Positions 42,220 through 49,902 of a stretch of 64,000 nucleotides of DNA are shown here, in pieces; positions within the stretch are counted from its first letter, which is position 1, and each line of letters opens with the position of its first letter. Where the stretch lies: assembly GCA_019113175.1 (NCBI GenBank), contig DXHY01000016.1, forward strand, positions 39,236 to 103,235, read 5' to 3'. Made by a program: the position numbers and the translations under genes. The stretch is from Candidatus Eisenbergiella stercoravium. Lineage in GTDB: Bacteria; Bacillota; Clostridia; Lachnospirales; Lachnospiraceae. A model generated the notes under the pieces. The model worked only from the letters and a program-made list of their open reading frames with translations. It ran no database searches and was not told the origin of the DNA.

Positions 42220-42805
42220 CGGCAGCTCCTTTCCGTGGATAATAGCAGAATTTCAGCCACATATCATCGTCAGCGATTCTTCCTCCGGTCTTTTCCACAA
42301 TCTGAAGCGGATCATAGGAGGTCAACTGAAGTTCACTCAGAATATCCTTTGCGTTACCTCGTGAGGCCGGAAAACAGCGCTCTTCCAGAAACCTCTCAAA
42401 ATCTTCCCAGGATGGATTCTCAACGACACCAAAAGCACGATGCAGCAGGTCCTTAGTTTTATTCCGGATCAGAATCTTCCGATTCATAAAATCCACATCA
42501 ATAACCGTACATGGGTGCTGCCGATTCATATATGTTATGCGCAGTGTGAAAGATTCCGGCGGTTTTTCATTGATATATCTTCCGATCACCTGCCTGGAGG
42601 TCTGAAACCGCTTTGCAACTTCGTTCACCGTCATGCCGTCTTCGATCATGTCCCTGATCTTCTGCACATCCTCCGGCGTAAACTTTTTCTTCCTTCCTGC
42701 CCTGCGAGGGTTCTTTTCCTGCAGGGAATGCGCAATTTTTTTCAGCTGATTTACATCGTCCGTCCCAAACAGTTCCACACACAATTCCCGATAATCCACG
42801 TTCAC
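42206..42805 (-). CDS. Helix-turn-helix protein with HipS-like C-terminus, candidate antitoxin/regulator
   Basis: A 199-residue protein. Residues about 40-80 form a resolvase-type helix-turn-helix (GMTVNEVAKRFQTSRQVIGRYI), preceded by a basic RRAGRKKKF patch. The C-terminal half contains FERFLEERCFPASR and YDPLQIVEKTGGRIADDDMW, a small conserved module I recognise only from proteins sitting beside HipA-like kinases; it may play the part of HipS. Start is GTG 42805 with AAGGAG upstream, and a near-consensus promoter lies 50 bases ahead. Layout (DNA-binding protein first, overlapping kinase second) matches a toxin-antitoxin operon, here with DNA-binding and kinase-contacting parts fused. Function is inferred. 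Confidence 0.7.
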   Translation of the reverse strand: MNVDYRELCVELFGTDDVNQLKKIAHSLQEKNPRRAGRKKKFTPEDVQKIRDMIEDGMTVNEVAKRFQTSRQVIGRYINEKPPESFTLRITYMNRQHPCTVIDVDFMNRKILIRNKTKDLLHRAFGVVENPSWEDFERFLEERCFPASRGNAKDILSELQLTSYDPLQIVEKTGGRIADDDMWLKFCYYPRKGAADGKN

Positions 42806-42854
42806 GGAATCCTCTCCTTTATTTTTATATATGTAACTTTTTTAATTTAGTTCC

Positions 42855-42882
42855 ATTATATCAGAAGAGTCGTTATTGTCAA
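42855..42882 (-). promoter_or_regulatory. Near-consensus sigma-A promoter of the HTH/HipA-like operon
   Basis: Minus-strand TTGACA (42882-42877), 16 bases, TATAAT (42860-42855): both hexamers perfect. Such a strong promoter suggests control by a repressor, plausibly the HTH protein itself. The following 50 bases are AT-rich and contain GAACT/AGTTC-like half sites, but no convincing operator. Confidence 0.8.
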
Positions 42883-42883
42883 C

Positions 42884-42922
42884 GAAAAACCGGCAGGCGG
42901 GCTGTTCTATATTCAGCCCACC
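42884..42922 (-). terminator. Rho-independent terminator after the lipoprotein remnant
   Basis: Minus-strand GGTGGGCTG pairs with CAGCCCGCC and is followed by TGCCGGTTTTT. It overlaps the remnant's stop codon and abuts the promoter at 42882. Confidence 0.75.
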
Positions 42923-43210
42923 GAAATATCATCCAGATACCAGGAGGTTGTTCCCTCAGATCCGGAATCCGTGCCGATGATCAGATCAACCCTGCCCTGG
43001 TCATTGGCTGCCACGTCAAATTCAGCCTGTAGACTCCACTCCTTCACCTTCCGGATAATCAGCATAAATGGCCGTAAATCCGGCGTCATACTCTTCAAAG
43101 TCAAACGTCACGGCCTCCGCGGATTCCGGCGCCGCCGGTTTTGCTGCACATCCTGCAAGCAGACCGACCGTCAGCAGAGAGGCCATTCCCAAAGCATAAA
43201 ACCGTTTCAT
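42913..43210 (-). pseudogene. Frameshifted small lipoprotein with beta-sandwich-like tail
   Basis: From ATG 43210 the frame gives a lipoprotein signal, MKRFYALGMASLLTVGLLAGC, with the lipobox LAGC, then 40 residues ending at a stop (43022). The next frame, overlapping at 43030-43055, continues with WSLQAEFDVAANDQ and ends TSWYLDDISVG, a pattern typical of carbohydrate-binding-like beta sandwiches. One base gained or lost near 43045 would rejoin them to about 99 residues, shorter than any complete member I know, so internal loss is also likely. No function expected unless the shift is a sequencing error. Confidence 0.65.
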
Positions 43211-43324
43211 TTCAAACCCTCCGCGTCCTTTTTTCTTATCAGCGAAATAATCTCCCTGATGTTTCCGGTATCCATAAGATTTTCCCCAAGCCCTCCTGTT
43301 TCCCGTTCTTGAGATTCCAGCTTC

Positions 43325-43562
43325 TTATTCTACAGCGTCCCCTGTCATTTTCAGTTCTTCATACACTTCTTCCAGATTACGCCTGGCTCCCTGAAAGGAA
43401 GGCCATGCATCGATTCCATCTTCCTTTTTTCTTGGAATGATATGGATATGAAAATGAAGCACGGACTGACCAGTGCTCTCGTCGCTGGCATTCAGCAGAT
43501 TCACGCCGTCATATCCGCATTTTTCCGCACAGTGAACAGCGACTTTCTCCAGGTCAGGAGCC
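43325..43562 (-). pseudogene. 3' fragment of a HIT-family nucleotide hydrolase gene
   Basis: Only the C-terminal part of a histidine-triad protein is readable: LEKVAVHCAEKCGYDG, then NASDESTGQSVLHFHIHIIPR with the HxHxH catalytic motif, ending at 43325. Known HIT proteins (about 110-140 residues) begin with a zinc/nucleotide-binding half, which is missing here. Upstream of about 43562 the frame turns into sequence belonging to the ECF sigma promoter region. The 5' half was replaced rather than simply interrupted, because I find no matching N-terminal piece on the other side of the sigma genes. Confidence 0.7.
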
Positions 43563-43621
43563 GGACAAAACACCCGAAAAATACCCCTTTTCGTAACAGG
43601 GGCGCAGAAAAGAGTCTGTAT

Positions 43622-43671
43622 TTGAAAAAATTTTGGATTTGATGTAGTATTCGCCGCTGAAACTGTAGTAT
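43622..43671 (+). promoter_or_regulatory. Promoter region of the ECF sigma operon with a 21-bp-spaced direct repeat
   Basis: TTGAAA (43622-43627), 17 bases, TAGTAT (43645-43650) resembles a sigma-A promoter. The octamer TGTAGTAT occurs at 43643 and again at 43664, exactly two helical turns apart, with GAAAC between them. The second copy could be a second -10, or the pair a binding site for an autoregulator. Confidence 0.45.
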
Positions 43672-43700
43672 ATAGGTAAAGCAGGAAAGGAGGCGGTGAG

Positions 43701-44261
43701 ATGACAGACGATAAAAAAATCATAGACCTGTTTTTTGAGCGTTCCGAGCAGGGCATACGGGAGCTGGACATGAAATACGGAAAAATCTGCCACAGCCTCT
43801 CGTATAACATCGTGAACAACAGACAGGACGCGGAGGAATGTGTCAACGACGCTTACTTAGGGGCATGGAATACCATTCCCCCGGCACGGCCTGACCCGCT
43901 GTTGTCCTACATTGTGAAAATCGTTCGGAACATTTCACTCAAAATCTATTGGAGAAAGGAAGCAGCCAAACGAAGCGGACACTATAAGGTTACATTAGAG
44001 GAAATCGAGGACTGTATCGCAGACCAGAAAACCGTGGAAGATGAAATAGAAACCAGAGAATTAGCCCGTATCATTGGTGAATTTTTGGACACGCTGACCC
44101 TCGAAAACCGCGTTATCTTCATGCGTCGCTACTGGTTTGCCGACAGCTACAGGAACATAGCCCGGTTTATGGGGCTTTCGGAGAAAAACATCTCCGTCCG
44201 GCTGGCCCGTATCCGCGGGAAGATGAAGCAATATTTGGTTGAAAGAGAGGTGATCGTATGA
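43701..44261 (+). CDS. ECF-type RNA polymerase sigma factor
   Basis: A 186-residue sigma-70 family protein with regions 2 (NIVNNRQDAEECVNDAYLGAWNTI-type helix) and 4 (FMRRYWFADSYRNIARFMGLS, then ISVRLARIRGKMKQYL). SD GGAGGCGG precedes ATG 43701. The stop overlaps the next start by 4 bases (ATGA), coupling it to a membrane-anchored partner that is probably its anti-sigma. Unlike nearly all neighbours it is on the plus strand, and its codons are more AT-rich. It resembles sigma factors often carried on mobile or variable regions of gut Clostridia, so horizontal acquisition is likely. Its regulon is unknown. Confidence 0.9.
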   Translation: MTDDKKIIDLFFERSEQGIRELDMKYGKICHSLSYNIVNNRQDAEECVNDAYLGAWNTIPPARPDPLLSYIVKIVRNISLKIYWRKEAAKRSGHYKVTLEEIEDCIADQKTVEDEIETRELARIIGEFLDTLTLENRVIFMRRYWFADSYRNIARFMGLSEKNISVRLARIRGKMKQYLVEREVIV

Positions 44262-45217
44262 ACGCGAAAAAGTTTTCCGACGCCATGAGTGAGCTTGACG
44301 ACAAGTACATTGACGAAGCCATCAACTATAAAAAGAAAGTGAAAAAATCCAGAAAGAAAACAAATAAGCATAGTTTGATTAAATGGGGAGCTATGGCAGC
44401 CTGCTTATGCCTTATCGTAGCGGGGGCATTTACACTTCCCCATTTCATTGGATACGATACCCCCAGCACACCACCCGTTGCAGTAGAAAATGCTTACGGG
44501 TTTACAATGGAGGGAAGCGATGTTCTCTATCTTCCGATTTCTTTTTCTGAACGAAAGACTTTCGGACTTATAGACGAAAATGCAACAGGCTTGACCGATG
44601 AAAACACATATCAGATTACCGATGATGATTTAGGAGACGTTATGGGCATTGTCGGGGACAGCCAGGACGAAAGCATAATTGGAGAAACTGTTTATCATTT
44701 TATAAAATTCCCGTCAGATGACGCTATTTGCATTGTAAAGGTAAATGGAATATATCAATTTTATGTGAAAGAGGGTGTGGCAGGAATTGAGGGAACTGAC
44801 AATCCCGATATAAACATTGACGCGCCTGTTGATGAAAACACCTGCCATGAGGTAGAGCCTAATGCCCCCGCCGAAAATGAAACAGGACATTATGATATTG
44901 AACCAGAAGAAAATCAACAGACGCAGAGCGAAGAAGCAATAACAGAAACAAATACCCCCACCTCTCCGGCAACAGAAACATTCAATGAAGTTATCACATT
45001 AGAATATATCACCGAATTACAGTCTAAAGTCAGCGCAGCCATGAGTAATGGGGATTTACCATTTGTTTCTTCTTCTGCTGTTTATGAAAACCCATACCGG
45101 CTTCATGTTATTGTAACATCAACTGCAGAAAATGATTTATCAAAGTTAGAAGCCTTTGATACGATTGGCGGAGCTTTAGAAATTGAGTATGACACAGCAG
45201 AATATATTTTAGAATAA
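44258..45217 (+). CDS. Membrane-anchored anti-sigma-like regulatory protein
   Basis: A 319-residue bitopic protein: a charged cytoplasmic part (1-45, with KKVKKSRKKTNKH before the membrane), one helix (about 46-66, IKWGAMAACLCLIVAGAF), and a large extracellular region with a DUF4367-like beta segment and a Glu/Thr/Pro-rich stretch (about 190-250). The overlap with the sigma gene and the topology indicate an anti-sigma factor, where the cytoplasmic segment DELDDKYIDEAINY-type helix would hold the sigma factor and the outer domain senses an unknown signal. Codon use is AT-rich (aaa, aat, gaa), unlike flanking genes. No terminator of its own is obvious on the plus strand. Confidence 0.75.
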   Translation: MNAKKFSDAMSELDDKYIDEAINYKKKVKKSRKKTNKHSLIKWGAMAACLCLIVAGAFTLPHFIGYDTPSTPPVAVENAYGFTMEGSDVLYLPISFSERKTFGLIDENATGLTDENTYQITDDDLGDVMGIVGDSQDESIIGETVYHFIKFPSDDAICIVKVNGIYQFYVKEGVAGIEGTDNPDINIDAPVDENTCHEVEPNAPAENETGHYDIEPEENQQTQSEEAITETNTPTSPATETFNEVITLEYITELQSKVSAAMSNGDLPFVSSSAVYENPYRLHVIVTSTAENDLSKLEAFDTIGGALEIEYDTAEYILE

Positions 45218-45235
45218 ACCGGCAGAACTTTTTAT

Positions 45236-45278
45236 TCAAAAACAGCCCCGGCCATCCACATCCTGGAGCCGGGGCTGT
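45236..45278 (-). terminator. Rho-independent terminator after the aldo/keto reductase
   Basis: Minus-strand ACAGCCCCGGC pairs with GCCGGGGCTGT, followed by TTTTTGAATAA. On the plus strand the same stem could weakly end the sigma/anti-sigma transcript (CCTTAT follows). Confidence 0.85.
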
Positions 45279-45315
45279 CCTTATCGAGCATCCATTTTCT
45301 TTTTTCGTATATGTA

Positions 45316-46449
45316 TTACATTCCCAGCTTCTGCGCGAAATCCGCCATCGCTTCCGAAATCTTTATCTGCTGCGGGCAGACCGCTTCGCAGCTTCTGCAG
45401 CCGATGCAGGCGCTGGGCAGCTTTTCCGGCGGATATGCAGCGAGGGCCATCGGAGCGATGAAGCCGCCTTCCGTGAAGCAGTGCTCATTGTACAGGGCAA
45501 GAAGGTCCGGAATGGGCAGGCCCTGCGGACAGTGGCTGGTGCAGTAATGGCAGGCCGTGCAGGGAAGCACAATTTTCTTCACCATTTTGTCCGCGATCTG
45601 AAGAAGGGTATCCATCTCCTTTTCGTTCAACGGCTTATCCTCTGCGAAGGTGCGGATGTTCTCCTGCATCTGCTGCAGGTTGGACATGCCGGAAAGCACC
45701 ATGGTCACGCCGGGAACAGACTGAAGGAAGCGGAAGGTCCATGCGGGGATGTTCTCCTCCGGGCGGAGCGCCTTCAGCGTCTTCTCATCCTCGTCCGCCA
45801 GCTTCGCAAGCTTTCCGCCGCGCAAAGGCTCCATCACCCATACCGGGATATTCCATTCTTTAAGAAGCTCCACCTTCTCCTTCGCGCCCTGGAAGGTCCA
45901 GTCCAGATAATTCAGCTGAATCTGGCAGAATTCCATGTCCCTGCCATAGGCGTCAAGGAAACGCTTCATAACATCCAGATTTCCATGGGCGGAAAAACCC
46001 AGGTGCCGTATCCTGCCCGCCTTTTTCTGCTTCATCAGGTATTCGTGGATTCCGTATTTTTCATCCAGATAGGCGTCTATGTTCATCTCGCAGACATTGT
46101 GGAACAGGTAAAAATCAAAGTATTCCACCCCGCATTTTTCCAGCTGTTTTTCGAAAATCTCCTCCACCTTGTCCATATTGGAAAGGTCGTAGCCCGGAAA
46201 CTTGGTCGCAAGGTAATAGCTCTCTCTCGGATAACGGCTCAACGCCTTTCCCATCACGGTTTCAGAATGGCCGTCATGATAACCCCATGCCGTATCATAA
46301 TAATTCACACCCTGTTCCATGGCGTAATCCACCATGGCCTGTGTTTTCGTTTCATCGATTCTGGAATCATCCCCGTCAATGACAGGAAGACGCATGGCGC
46401 CCATGCCCAGACCGGAAAGCTTCATATCCTGAAAATCTCTGTAAATCAT
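45316..46449 (-). CDS. Aldo/keto reductase with C-terminal [4Fe-4S] ferredoxin-like domain
   Basis: A 377-residue protein: an AKR TIM barrel (GMGAMRLP, the catalytic Tyr in GVNYYDTAWGYHDG, Lys in ATKFPGYD, His in DFYLFHNVCE) followed by two cluster motifs, CTACHYCTSHCP (about 285) and CIGCRSCEAVCP (about 345). Family members reduce carbonyls with NAD(P)H; the clusters suggest ferredoxin-linked electron flow. The physiological substrate is unknown. SD AGGAGG sits between the start and hairpin module copy E. It is a monocistronic unit with promoter at 46577 and terminator at 45236. Confidence 0.92.
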   Translation of the reverse strand: MIYRDFQDMKLSGLGMGAMRLPVIDGDDSRIDETKTQAMVDYAMEQGVNYYDTAWGYHDGHSETVMGKALSRYPRESYYLATKFPGYDLSNMDKVEEIFEKQLEKCGVEYFDFYLFHNVCEMNIDAYLDEKYGIHEYLMKQKKAGRIRHLGFSAHGNLDVMKRFLDAYGRDMEFCQIQLNYLDWTFQGAKEKVELLKEWNIPVWVMEPLRGGKLAKLADEDEKTLKALRPEENIPAWTFRFLQSVPGVTMVLSGMSNLQQMQENIRTFAEDKPLNEKEMDTLLQIADKMVKKIVLPCTACHYCTSHCPQGLPIPDLLALYNEHCFTEGGFIAPMALAAYPPEKLPSACIGCRSCEAVCPQQIKISEAMADFAQKLGM

Positions 46450-46467
46450 TTTTCATACCTCCTGTTC

Positions 46468-46546
46468 AGCCGCCGAAGGCGGCATTTTCATTCACGAAAG
46501 AACGGCGCTGGCCGTTCTTTGGCAGGAACCGAAGGTTCCTGCCGCC
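46468..46546 (-). repeat. Multi-hairpin intergenic module, copy E (before the aldo/keto reductase)
   Basis: Toward the gene: GGCAGGAACC-TTC-GGTTCCTGCC, AAGAACGGC-CAGC-GCCGTTCTT, GCCGCC-TTC-GGCGGC (46469-46483), then AGGAGG and ATG. The distal outer hairpin is missing; only a GGCGGC half remains. The last stem ends 20 nt before the start. Confidence 0.75.
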
Positions 46547-46576
46547 TTCCTGTTTTTCCAGTTTGTTTCCTTTACC

Positions 46577-46606
46577 AGTATATCTCCTGTGGATAAACTT
46601 TATCAA
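46577..46606 (-). promoter_or_regulatory. Promoter of the aldo/keto reductase with an internal palindrome
   Basis: Minus-strand TTGATA (46606-46601), 18 bases, TATACT (46582-46577). The -35 and spacer contain the perfect 13-bp palindrome GATAAAGTTTATC (46592-46604), positioned like a repressor operator. Confidence 0.6.
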
Positions 46607-46778
46607 GTACACATTTTCGATGGACCTCCATAGGAATAAGCTATGGATATGCTTTTCTGGGAAAAATTCAGAAACAGTTTATAAAATTTATGACTTTTTA
46701 TGAAAACGTCCACATTCCTGTCACATTTTTCCTGTATCCTGAAAACAGATAGATGAACAACACCTATCTCCCCCCTCA

Positions 46779-46850
46779 TAAAAAATAAGATGCGAGGAAG
46801 CGCTTCGTCTGCCATTCCGGAATCCGGATCAGCAAAAGAAGCGCTTCTTC
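46779..46850 (-). terminator. Probable terminator hairpin after pfkB
   Basis: Minus-strand GAAGAAGCGCTTC and GAAGCGCTTCCTC are complementary over 13 bases and are followed, after about 8 bases, by TTATTTTTTATG. The wide spacing from stem to T-run makes it weaker than the others. The remaining sequence at 46607-46778 shows no gene. Confidence 0.5.
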
Positions 46851-46891
46851 GTATTTTCTGTGCCTTATGTTTTCCACCGCATGCGGTTTTC

Positions 46892-47830
46892 TTATTCCTG
46901 CAGCTCCAGCTTTTCCACCACAACCTGCTCATAAAGGCTTTCCGCAAGCTCCTTCGGAACGCTCCCGCTCTCCAGTGAAGCAGCACTTGCCGCGGACAGA
47001 GCCACCGCGCGCCGGAGCATTTCTTCCTCTCCCAGCCCGGCGAGCCTGGACATCACCAGGGAAGCGACCACACAGTCGCCGCAGCCCACAGTGTTCATGG
47101 TTTTCACACGGGGCGGCTTCGCGTAAAAGAGGCCCTCCTCTCCGGCCATCAGAAGCCCTCTGCTTCCAAGAGAGACCGCCGCCAGATGAACGCCTTTCTC
47201 ACGCAGGTAGGACGCAGCCTCCAGGAGGCCGGCATGACCGTTCAGACGATGCCCCATCACATATTCCATCTCCCTACGGTTCGGCTTGATCACTGTGGGG
47301 GCCGCCTCGATCCCCTTTCTCAGCAGTTCTCCGCTGGTATCCAGAATCGTTTCCTTTCCCTGCTTCTGCGCGCGGCGGATCAGCTCCGCATAGATGTCTT
47401 CCTCCACTCCTCCGGGCGCGCTCCCGGAAAGCACCACGATGCTGCAATCCGGAAGAAGGCGGTCAAAGCGTTCCAGGAATTCCCCCATCTCCGCTTCCGT
47501 AATCTCCGGTCCCGGCTCCAGGATCTCCGTCACAAAGCCGTTATCCGCGACTACGTTCATGCTGCTTCTGGTTTCCTGTCCAATTTTAATGAATTCACAT
47601 TTCATCCCGGTCCGAAGCAGCTCTTCTTCGATCCACTGTCCCGGAAAACCGCCGAGGAATCCCGTCGCAGTCACCTCGCAGCCGTACTGTCTCAGGATTT
47701 TGCTCACGTTGATTCCCTTTCCCCCTGCAATATTGGTAACGGAACGCATCCGGTTCACCCTTCCGCAGAAAAGCTCCCCCGTCTGGTAGGTCTTGTCCAC
47801 CGCCGGATTCAATGTCACTGTCAGTATCAT
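46892..47830 (-). CDS. pfkB: 1-phosphofructokinase-family hexose kinase (PfkB/FruK/LacC type)
   Basis: A 312-residue ribokinase-fold sugar-phosphate kinase. Start MILTVTLNPAVDKTY (ATG 47830) follows CAGAGG; the longer frame upstream has no SD. Signatures: NIAGGKGINVSKIL near the start, PGPE-type loop, and the anion-hole motif NTVGCGDCVVASL near the C-terminus with the catalytic Asp. Family members phosphorylate fructose-1-phosphate or tagatose-6-phosphate. No fructose PTS permease or DeoR regulator is adjacent, so the sugar is uncertain. Confidence 0.9.
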   Translation of the reverse strand: MILTVTLNPAVDKTYQTGELFCGRVNRMRSVTNIAGGKGINVSKILRQYGCEVTATGFLGGFPGQWIEEELLRTGMKCEFIKIGQETRSSMNVVADNGFVTEILEPGPEITEAEMGEFLERFDRLLPDCSIVVLSGSAPGGVEEDIYAELIRRAQKQGKETILDTSGELLRKGIEAAPTVIKPNRREMEYVMGHRLNGHAGLLEAASYLREKGVHLAAVSLGSRGLLMAGEEGLFYAKPPRVKTMNTVGCGDCVVASLVMSRLAGLGEEEMLRRAVALSAASAASLESGSVPKELAESLYEQVVVEKLELQE

Positions 47831-47969
47831 ATGCGCCTCTGTTTCCGCCAAAGCCGCGGACAGCCTGTCCGCCTGCGGCTCCGGCACTCTTTTTTCTGAA
47901 TCAATAGTATCACAATACGGGACAGGCGGGCAACAGAAAGGCCCATGTTTTCCCATTTTTTTACTGATT

Positions 47970-49769
47970 TTACTGATACTGCCGCATCACCAGCTGCAGC
48001 CTCGTGTCTCCCTTCCAGGTGTTCAGGGAAGGGTAATAGGTCACGGACAGGCGGATCTGCGGCTGCGCTTCTCCTGCCCTTCTCCCTGCGCTCAGACCCG
48101 TTCCATACAGCCTGCGTACCGCTTCGCTTCCGAATTTTTCCTCCATATAGGCGTCCATGGGTGCCGGATCTCCAAAAGCCATCATTTCCCAGCGCTGTCC
48201 GGCGTCGTCCAGGACCGTAAAGCGCACCGCGTTTCCGTTTTTCCCCAGCACGCGGGCGGAGAGAAAAAGAAGATCTTTCTGCGCAAACAGCGGTCTGGGA
48301 TTGCCGTTTCCAAATGGTTCCAGCCGGTCAAGCTCATCCACAAGCGAACGGGTTACATAGGAAACCGGCATGGGCACATCAATATGAATCCGTTCCTCCA
48401 GATCCTGGAGCGTGAGGGTGCAGACCTCATTGATCCGTCTGCGGAAATTTTCCACATCGCCGCTGTGAAGGGAAAGCCCGGCCGCCATTTTATGTCCGCC
48501 GTATCTGGTGAAAATATCCCTGATTTTCGTCATTTCCTCAAACATGTGGTAGGTTTCAATGGAGCGGCCGCTCCCCTTCACGCCGTCCTCGGCGCGGGTC
48601 AGGACGAAAACGGGCTTATAATATTTTTCCCGCACCCGTCCCGCAATGATGCCCGCAAGGCTCTCATGGCAGTCCGGCAGAAAAATGACCAGCACCCGGT
48701 CTTTCTCCAGACCTTCCTCCTCCACCTGGGCGACTGCCTGCTTCACATAATGTTCCGTCATTTCCTTCCGGCTGTCATTGAGTGCTTTCAGTTCGGACGC
48801 GGTCCGCACCGCCTCCGCCCGTTCCTTCTCCTCCAGGAGCCTCAGCGCCCGCACCGCCGTATCCAGCCTGCCCGTCGCATTGATACAAGGGCCGAGCACA
48901 AAGCCGATGGTATAGGCGGTGAGCTTTTCCGGCTCGATGTTGTTCACCTCCATCAGCGCACGCAGTCCCTCGTTTGCCGTGTGCTTCATGTGGGAAAGAC
49001 CGTAACGGACGATGATCCTGTTTTCATCCAGAAGCTCCATCACATCGCAGACCGTGGCAAAGGCCGCCAGCTCCATCAGACCGTCGAGGAAATCCTTCTG
49101 AGCTTCCAGAAAGCCGAGCTTTCCATACAGACAGAGGACCAGCTTCCAGGCGACTGCCGCGCCGCAGATTCCCTTAAAAGGAGAAGTATCCCCCTCCTGC
49201 TTCGGGTCCACCACCACATCGGCAGGAGGAAGCAGCCAGCTCCGCTTTCCATCCTGTTCCTCGTAGGGCACCTCATGGTGATCCGTCACAATGACGGTCA
49301 TTCCCTTTTCCTTTGCCAGACCGATTTCTGCGGCCGCCGCTATCCCGTTGTCACAGGTGAGAATCGTATCGACCCCTGCTCCGTATGCGTCCAGAACCAG
49401 ATGCTCATTCAGCCCGTAGCCGTCCTTCATCCGGTCCGGGATCGCCGTATCCACATCCGCGCCCGCCTTCTTCAGTCCCTGATGGAGGATACAGGACGCA
49501 CATACTCCATCCGCGTCATAATCTCCGATAACCCGGATTTTCCTGTTCTCCCGGATTTTTGTGATCAGAAGCTCTGCCGCCTCCTCCATCCCCAGGATCG
49601 TCTCCGGCGGATACAGATCAGCCGTCGTTCCATACAGGAATTTTCGAAACTCCTCATCCTCTGTCAGCCCCCGGTTTCTCAGGATTCTCGCCGTCACCGG
49701 ACTGATGCCGAATTCCTTCGATATTTTATTAAAATCCGCCTTTTTGGCAGCAACAAACCATTTCGCCAT
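47970..49769 (-). CDS. recJ: Single-stranded-DNA-specific exonuclease RecJ
   Basis: A 599-residue DHH-family 5'-3' exonuclease. Motifs: GDYDADGVCAS (I), CDNGIAAA (II), VTDHHEVP (DHH), DPKQEGDTSPFKGICGAAVAWKL (IV), and the DHHA1 region with SLAGIIAGRVREKYYKPV and GSGRSIETYHMFEEM, GGHKMAAGLS. A C-terminal OB-like segment follows. It degrades ssDNA in recombination and repair. It begins only 44 bases after the secDF terminator, with a weak AGAAG as SD and no clear promoter between, so expression may rely on read-through. Confidence 0.95.
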   Translation of the reverse strand: MAKWFVAAKKADFNKISKEFGISPVTARILRNRGLTEDEEFRKFLYGTTADLYPPETILGMEEAAELLITKIRENRKIRVIGDYDADGVCASCILHQGLKKAGADVDTAIPDRMKDGYGLNEHLVLDAYGAGVDTILTCDNGIAAAAEIGLAKEKGMTVIVTDHHEVPYEEQDGKRSWLLPPADVVVDPKQEGDTSPFKGICGAAVAWKLVLCLYGKLGFLEAQKDFLDGLMELAAFATVCDVMELLDENRIIVRYGLSHMKHTANEGLRALMEVNNIEPEKLTAYTIGFVLGPCINATGRLDTAVRALRLLEEKERAEAVRTASELKALNDSRKEMTEHYVKQAVAQVEEEGLEKDRVLVIFLPDCHESLAGIIAGRVREKYYKPVFVLTRAEDGVKGSGRSIETYHMFEEMTKIRDIFTRYGGHKMAAGLSLHSGDVENFRRRINEVCTLTLQDLEERIHIDVPMPVSYVTRSLVDELDRLEPFGNGNPRPLFAQKDLLFLSARVLGKNGNAVRFTVLDDAGQRWEMMAFGDPAPMDAYMEEKFGSEAVRRLYGTGLSAGRRAGEAQPQIRLSVTYYPSLNTWKGDTRLQLVMRQYQ

Positions 49770-49813
49770 ATTTTTCTTCTCTGTCTGCAGTGACTAAAAA
49801 GATTAAAAAAGCT

Positions 49814-49856
49814 AAAAAAGCGCTCCGCCGGGCGGCTTTTCGCCTCCGGCAGAACG
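49814..49856 (-). terminator. Rho-independent terminator between secDF and recJ
   Basis: Minus-strand GCGTTCTGCCGG pairs with CCGGCGGAGCGC around GGCGAAAAGCC, followed by TTTTTT. A strong stem by eye, placed 46 bases after the secDF stop and 44 before recJ. Confidence 0.85.
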
Positions 49857-49902
49857 CCTCCGCTTTATGTTTCCTTTTTTAAAACCGTTTTAATTCCGGC
49901 CG

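Noticed and set aside
43325..43846. Intact 173-residue HIT protein
   Set aside because: The first 90 codons read antisense through the sigma-factor gene and its promoter; only the C-terminal part is HIT-like.
46603..46986. Minus-strand ORF across the pfkB 3' end and the gap after it
   Set aside because: Overlaps pfkB in another frame and runs through a terminator-like hairpin; no domain, no SD.
47793..49793. A 666-codon plus-strand frame opposite pfkB and recJ
   Set aside because: Antisense of recJ; no motif, no SD, composition typical of a shadow.
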